This document shows, piece by piece, positions 61,409 through 64,000 of a DNA stretch of 64,000 bases (its first letter is position 1; each line of letters begins with the position of its first letter). A model generated the notes under the pieces. It was not told the DNA's origin. It saw nothing but the letters and a program-made list of their open reading frames with translations, and searched no databases. Made by a program: the position numbers and the translations under genes. Where the stretch lies: positions 44,181,996 through 44,245,995 of the forward strand of contig CM068587.1 in assembly GCA_035048485.1 (NCBI GenBank). Direction: 5' to 3'. The DNA is from Pteria penguin. Its lineage: Eukaryota; Mollusca; Bivalvia; Pterioida; Pteriidae.

Positions 61409-62115
61409 AAAGCTGGCCTCTCACCATAAAAAGTCGAGATGTTTCCAAACTTTTTTACGGGAGCGAGGTTGACCTAGGTTAGCCTCGCTCCCGTATATTT
61501 TATGAATACTAAATGAACGTCTGACCCAAATGTTCTCGCTCACCATATAAAAGAAATGTCAAATCGATAAACCGTGACATTGACGGACGGGTACCTGCAC
61601 TTACGGTCAGCATGGCTGTACAAAACGTATGAAAACTTTGTTTCCTCACTATGCACAGTACATAAATATTTAACACTTACAGCACTAGACGAATTCATTT
61701 ATTTATATTTTTACATTTTGTAATTCCTTCACAACAATTTAGTTATGTGTCTATTATTTCATTTTTGAGTGGTAAAATACAACATGGATGCAAGTCGACA
61801 TGTATAATGTAAACATGCATATGTTATTACATTTCATAACATAATCCACCAATTAAAAATTTTCACAAAAGTGTCACAATTTTCTGAAAAATGTTTGTAC
61901 TTGAAATAAAATAAAATAAAACTAAATAAAATAAAAAACAAATACCTTTGTGAATCCAGACGTCAGAAGAAGGGATGGGGATCTTGGGACGGAATAATCC
62001 TACTCTTTCAGAAATTTTTATGCACAAGTTTTATTGATTAACTTTATTGGTCAACTTCGCTCCCGTAAAATTTTTTTCGAAACACCTTGGCTTTTTATGG
62101 TGAGAGGCCAGCTTT
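61409..62115. mobile_element. 707-bp non-autonomous DNA transposon with ~70-bp TIRs
   Basis: Left end AAAGCTGGCCTCTCACCATA, then TTTACGGGAGCGAGGTTGAC; the right end is the inverse (GTCAACTTCGCTCCCGTAAA ... TATGGTGAGAGGCCAGCTTT). The inverted repeats are about 70 bp with scattered mismatches. A second short inverted copy CGGGAGCGAGG/CCTCGCTCCCG sits just inside the left end. No transposase frame is present; the target duplication is not obvious. Confidence 0.8.
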
Positions 62116-62205
62116 AAGTACAGAGATATAAAAGTTTTGCGAGCTGGGTATGTCCTTAAGCAGTTTAGTACATGGTTCACACATTTGGACAATAGATAAT
62201 ACCTT

Positions 62206-62335
62206 TCTTGACATTATCTCACCAGGTTTCGAAAGAGTACAATTTTTTTTATTATTTTTTTTTTCCATGAAAAACTATTAAAAGACAAATTTTAAAATTA
62301 TTTTCCGTCTTGACGACGTGCCTCATTCACAAAAT
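62206..62335. repeat. Dispersed repeat, copy A
   Basis: CTTTCTTGACATTATCTCAC, CAGGTTTCGAAAG, AAAAACTATTAAAAGA and TCTTGACGACGTGCCTCATT recur at 63870-64000. The right part overlaps coding-like residues of the DUF3504-like remnant on the minus strand. Confidence 0.85.
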
Positions 62336-62702
62336 GGCATAGCCAATAAGTGAATAATTTAGCTCTGGTTCCGATAATTGTTGATTGAAACAGGTACCAC
62401 AGAGTACTCCTCCAACAATGTATTCGGTTTTGAATTCCGATTTTGTGCTCGGGCTCTCCACACATTCATGGCAAAACATATTTTTCTTTTCTTTTTTTTT
62501 TTATTTTTGGTATTCTTTCGTACCGTTGTTTTTCTAGCTCGGAGTCGGTAATGGATGGACCAAAACGCGTGTTATAATTTGAATTTTCCCGACGAAGTAT
62601 TAAACTATGGGTGGATATATCCATAATGTCATCATTTTGAAAGACCTCTAATTTAAAATCCATGATATACTGCTGGGCACAACCCGAATATTGAAAAATC
62701 AT
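62310..62702 (-). pseudogene. DUF3504/KCTD1-like (Crypton-derived family) remnant
   Basis: The minus-strand frame from 62702 reads RFGPSITDSELEKQRYERIP, then is shifted at an A-rich slippage site near 62490. It goes on in another frame with AMNVWRARAQNRNSKPNTLL and EEYSVVPVSINN, and after a further break WLCHFVNEARRQDGK. The sequence of motifs (RF-xxTDxEL------RIPKNT, -W-V-VW--W---RN, FV-EVR--DG) is that of the large invertebrate family related to ZMYM/QRICH1/KCTD1 DUF3504 proteins, thought to descend from Crypton tyrosine recombinases. At least two frameshifts and a stop (CAGAGC TAA) make it a relic. Assignment is from memory of the motif order and moderately sure. Confidence 0.5.
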
Positions 62703-63180
62703 GGACGAATGTATATGATATGAATTGAATAATTATTCAATGATGACTTGATTACTAAGTTGTGTCCATGGACTCATTTAGATTATTGTTGGGGTAAACC
62801 TCAAAACCAGTAAGAATTTGTTCATTAACCACATATTTTAGCCATGTACTAAGTCTTTTGGTACACTCTTTTCTCGCTCCCTCAATATGCTGTCCGCTTC
62901 GCTCGGGACCATATTTTGTGGTGCTTGAAAATTGTGTACCAACCTATACTTGATGCGCACCAAGTCAAGAGCTCTACGCTTCACTGCATTTGAATGGAAG
63001 AGAACGATGAGTCCACTCGAACCAAATCTAGTTACTGCCAGAAATTGCTTTGGCTCGAATTGGCTATAGGTCAAATTGAAAAGAAAAAAGAATACGTAAG
63101 ACTGTCAATGATGTGAATTTAATTCCGAAAGTGATGAAAAAATATGTGAACCACATCACATCTATAATAGATTTACAAAG
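62703..63180. other. Unassigned; open minus frame without domain
   Basis: A 78-codon minus frame (62838-63074) with RIKYRLVHNF and SEADSILREREKS was not recognised. It lies directly upstream, in the minus sense, of the DUF3504-like relic and may belong to the same inserted element. Confidence 0.3.
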
Positions 63181-63199
63181 ATACTTTTATTTCTTTCCA

Positions 63200-63370
63200 G
63201 GGGCAGGCTTGGTGTAGTGGTTAAGCGCTTGGCTTGCGGCGCCGACGATCCGGGTTCGATTCCCGGGTTGCGTCACTATGTTTAAGAGGTTGGTAACCTC
63301 CTGCTTCCATGTCGCGATATAACTGAAATATTGTTGAAAGCGACGTAAAACACCAACCAACCAACCAACA
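63200..63370 (+). mobile_element. Young tRNA-derived SINE with 17-bp target duplication
   Basis: Head GGGCAGGCTTGGTGTAGTGG (A box TGGTGTAGTGG) and GGTTCGATTCC (B box), body GGTTGGTAACCTCCTGCTTC, CATGTCGCGATATAACTGAA and GAAAGCGACGTAAAACACC, tail (AACC)n. ACTTTTATTTCTTTCCA is duplicated exactly at 63183-63199 and 63371-63387. It is similar in layout to the V-SINE families of molluscs such as RUDI, though the family name is not certain. Confidence 0.9.
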
Positions 63371-63389
63371 ACTTTTATTTCTTTCCAAT

Positions 63390-63868
63390 TTTTTATGCAT
63401 TCCGGAATTTCAATTTGTGTATATATGTCTCTGGTTTGAGAAGAAGAGGGATCTTGTGTATTGGTTTCAGTTGAGAGGTTGAGGGTTAAGAGTCGGCAAT
63501 ACTAGTGGCAGATATTCTCCTTGGTGGTGGCGGTTGTAATGCGTCAGATATATTCTGAAGTTTGGTTTCCAATGACCGCCTGTACGTTCGAACCACTGTG
63601 CTGCATTATTTCTTATTCTTCAAATCCAGCATTGAAAAGCGTTGAATAACTATAAACTACCGGAATGATTTTTTTTTACTTTGCAATTTGTTCCCGCTTC
63701 TTCAAACATAGTCTGAAGATATGAAATTATTATTATTATTATAATTTTCTATTTAAACATTTAAAAATGAACTTTACAGTCAACAGATGTTCTTAATTCG
63801 TACTTAAGATTCTATTAGTTTTTACCGAAACTATAAATTTTCAAATAAAAAACATCATGGATTCGAAT
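63390..63868. other. Unassigned segment
   Basis: Contains an (ATT)n run at 63727-63742; no gene or element recognised. Confidence 0.35.
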
Positions 63869-63869
63869 G

Positions 63870-64000
63870 CCTTTCTTGACATTATCTCACCAGGTTTTGA
63901 AAGGATGTGATTTTTAGATATTTATCTATTTCAATAAAAAACTATTAAAAGATAAGTGATGCATTTATTTATCGTCTTGACGACGTGCCTCATTCACTAA
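63870..64000. repeat. Dispersed repeat, copy B (runs off the window)
   Basis: Direct copy of 62206-62335 about 1.66 kb away. On the minus strand it ends with the same VNEARRQD residues as the DUF3504-like relic, so another partial copy of that gene family probably starts outside the window. Confidence 0.7.

Noticed and set aside
62838..63074. 78-codon minus frame as a separate gene
   Set aside because: No domain, splice or promoter support; kept only as a possible part of the neighbouring relic.
63200..63280. tRNA gene call at the second SINE
   Set aside because: Same reasoning: A and B boxes belong to a SINE with a 17-bp target duplication.

Overview
This is eukaryotic, AT-rich genomic DNA, most likely from a mollusc and probably a bivalve. 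The reasons are short exons separated by kilobases of intron, tRNA-derived SINEs, CR1-like LINE fragments, fold-back MITEs, and very many minisatellites. Species cannot be named from the window alone.

The main gene is sorbitol dehydrogenase (SORD) on the minus strand. It is spread over at least 43 kb and is not visible as one long frame. Six consecutive coding exons read in frame with consensus splice sites: exon 1 (45693-45749), exon 2 (35000-35033), exon 3 (20403-20567), exon 4 (19738-19897), exon 5 (13684-13802) and exon 6 (2381-2446). Together they encode about the first 200 residues: the catalytic zinc ligands, a four-cysteine structural zinc site and the GxGxxG nucleotide-binding turn. 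The C-terminal exons lie left of the window. About 3 kb from the SORD start, and divergent from it, is the first exon (48742-48909, plus strand) of a secreted AA15-type lytic polysaccharide monooxygenase; its other exons were not found.

Most of the rest is repeat. Intron 5 of SORD holds a CR1-like LINE (about 8.1-12.9 kb) and a 216-bp palindrome. Intron 4 holds a 47-bp minisatellite (15.4-19.5 kb) interrupted by a MITE. Intron 2 holds a 6-kb array of about 40-bp units (26.5-32.8 kb) with kilobase-scale higher-order duplication, a tyrosine-recombinase-like fragment, and a possible nested gene with a SWIM zinc finger. Intron 1 holds a 28-bp array split by a truncated LINE, a mollusc-type ~150-bp repeat, another truncated LINE, and several simple repeats. 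A GC-rich 30-34-bp minisatellite (46.8-47.7 kb) sits between the two divergent genes. To the right are a 3-kb array of 33-bp units (53.95-56.95 kb), LINE scraps, two inverted-repeat DNA elements, a decayed DUF3504-like gene remnant, and two SINEs with perfect target-site duplications.

The most striking observation is at SORD exon 2. The 5' splice site is part of a 30-bp tandem repeat, giving four consecutive GTAAGT donors spaced exactly 30 bp apart. Use of a more distal donor would add stop-free 10-residue cassettes in frame to the enzyme.
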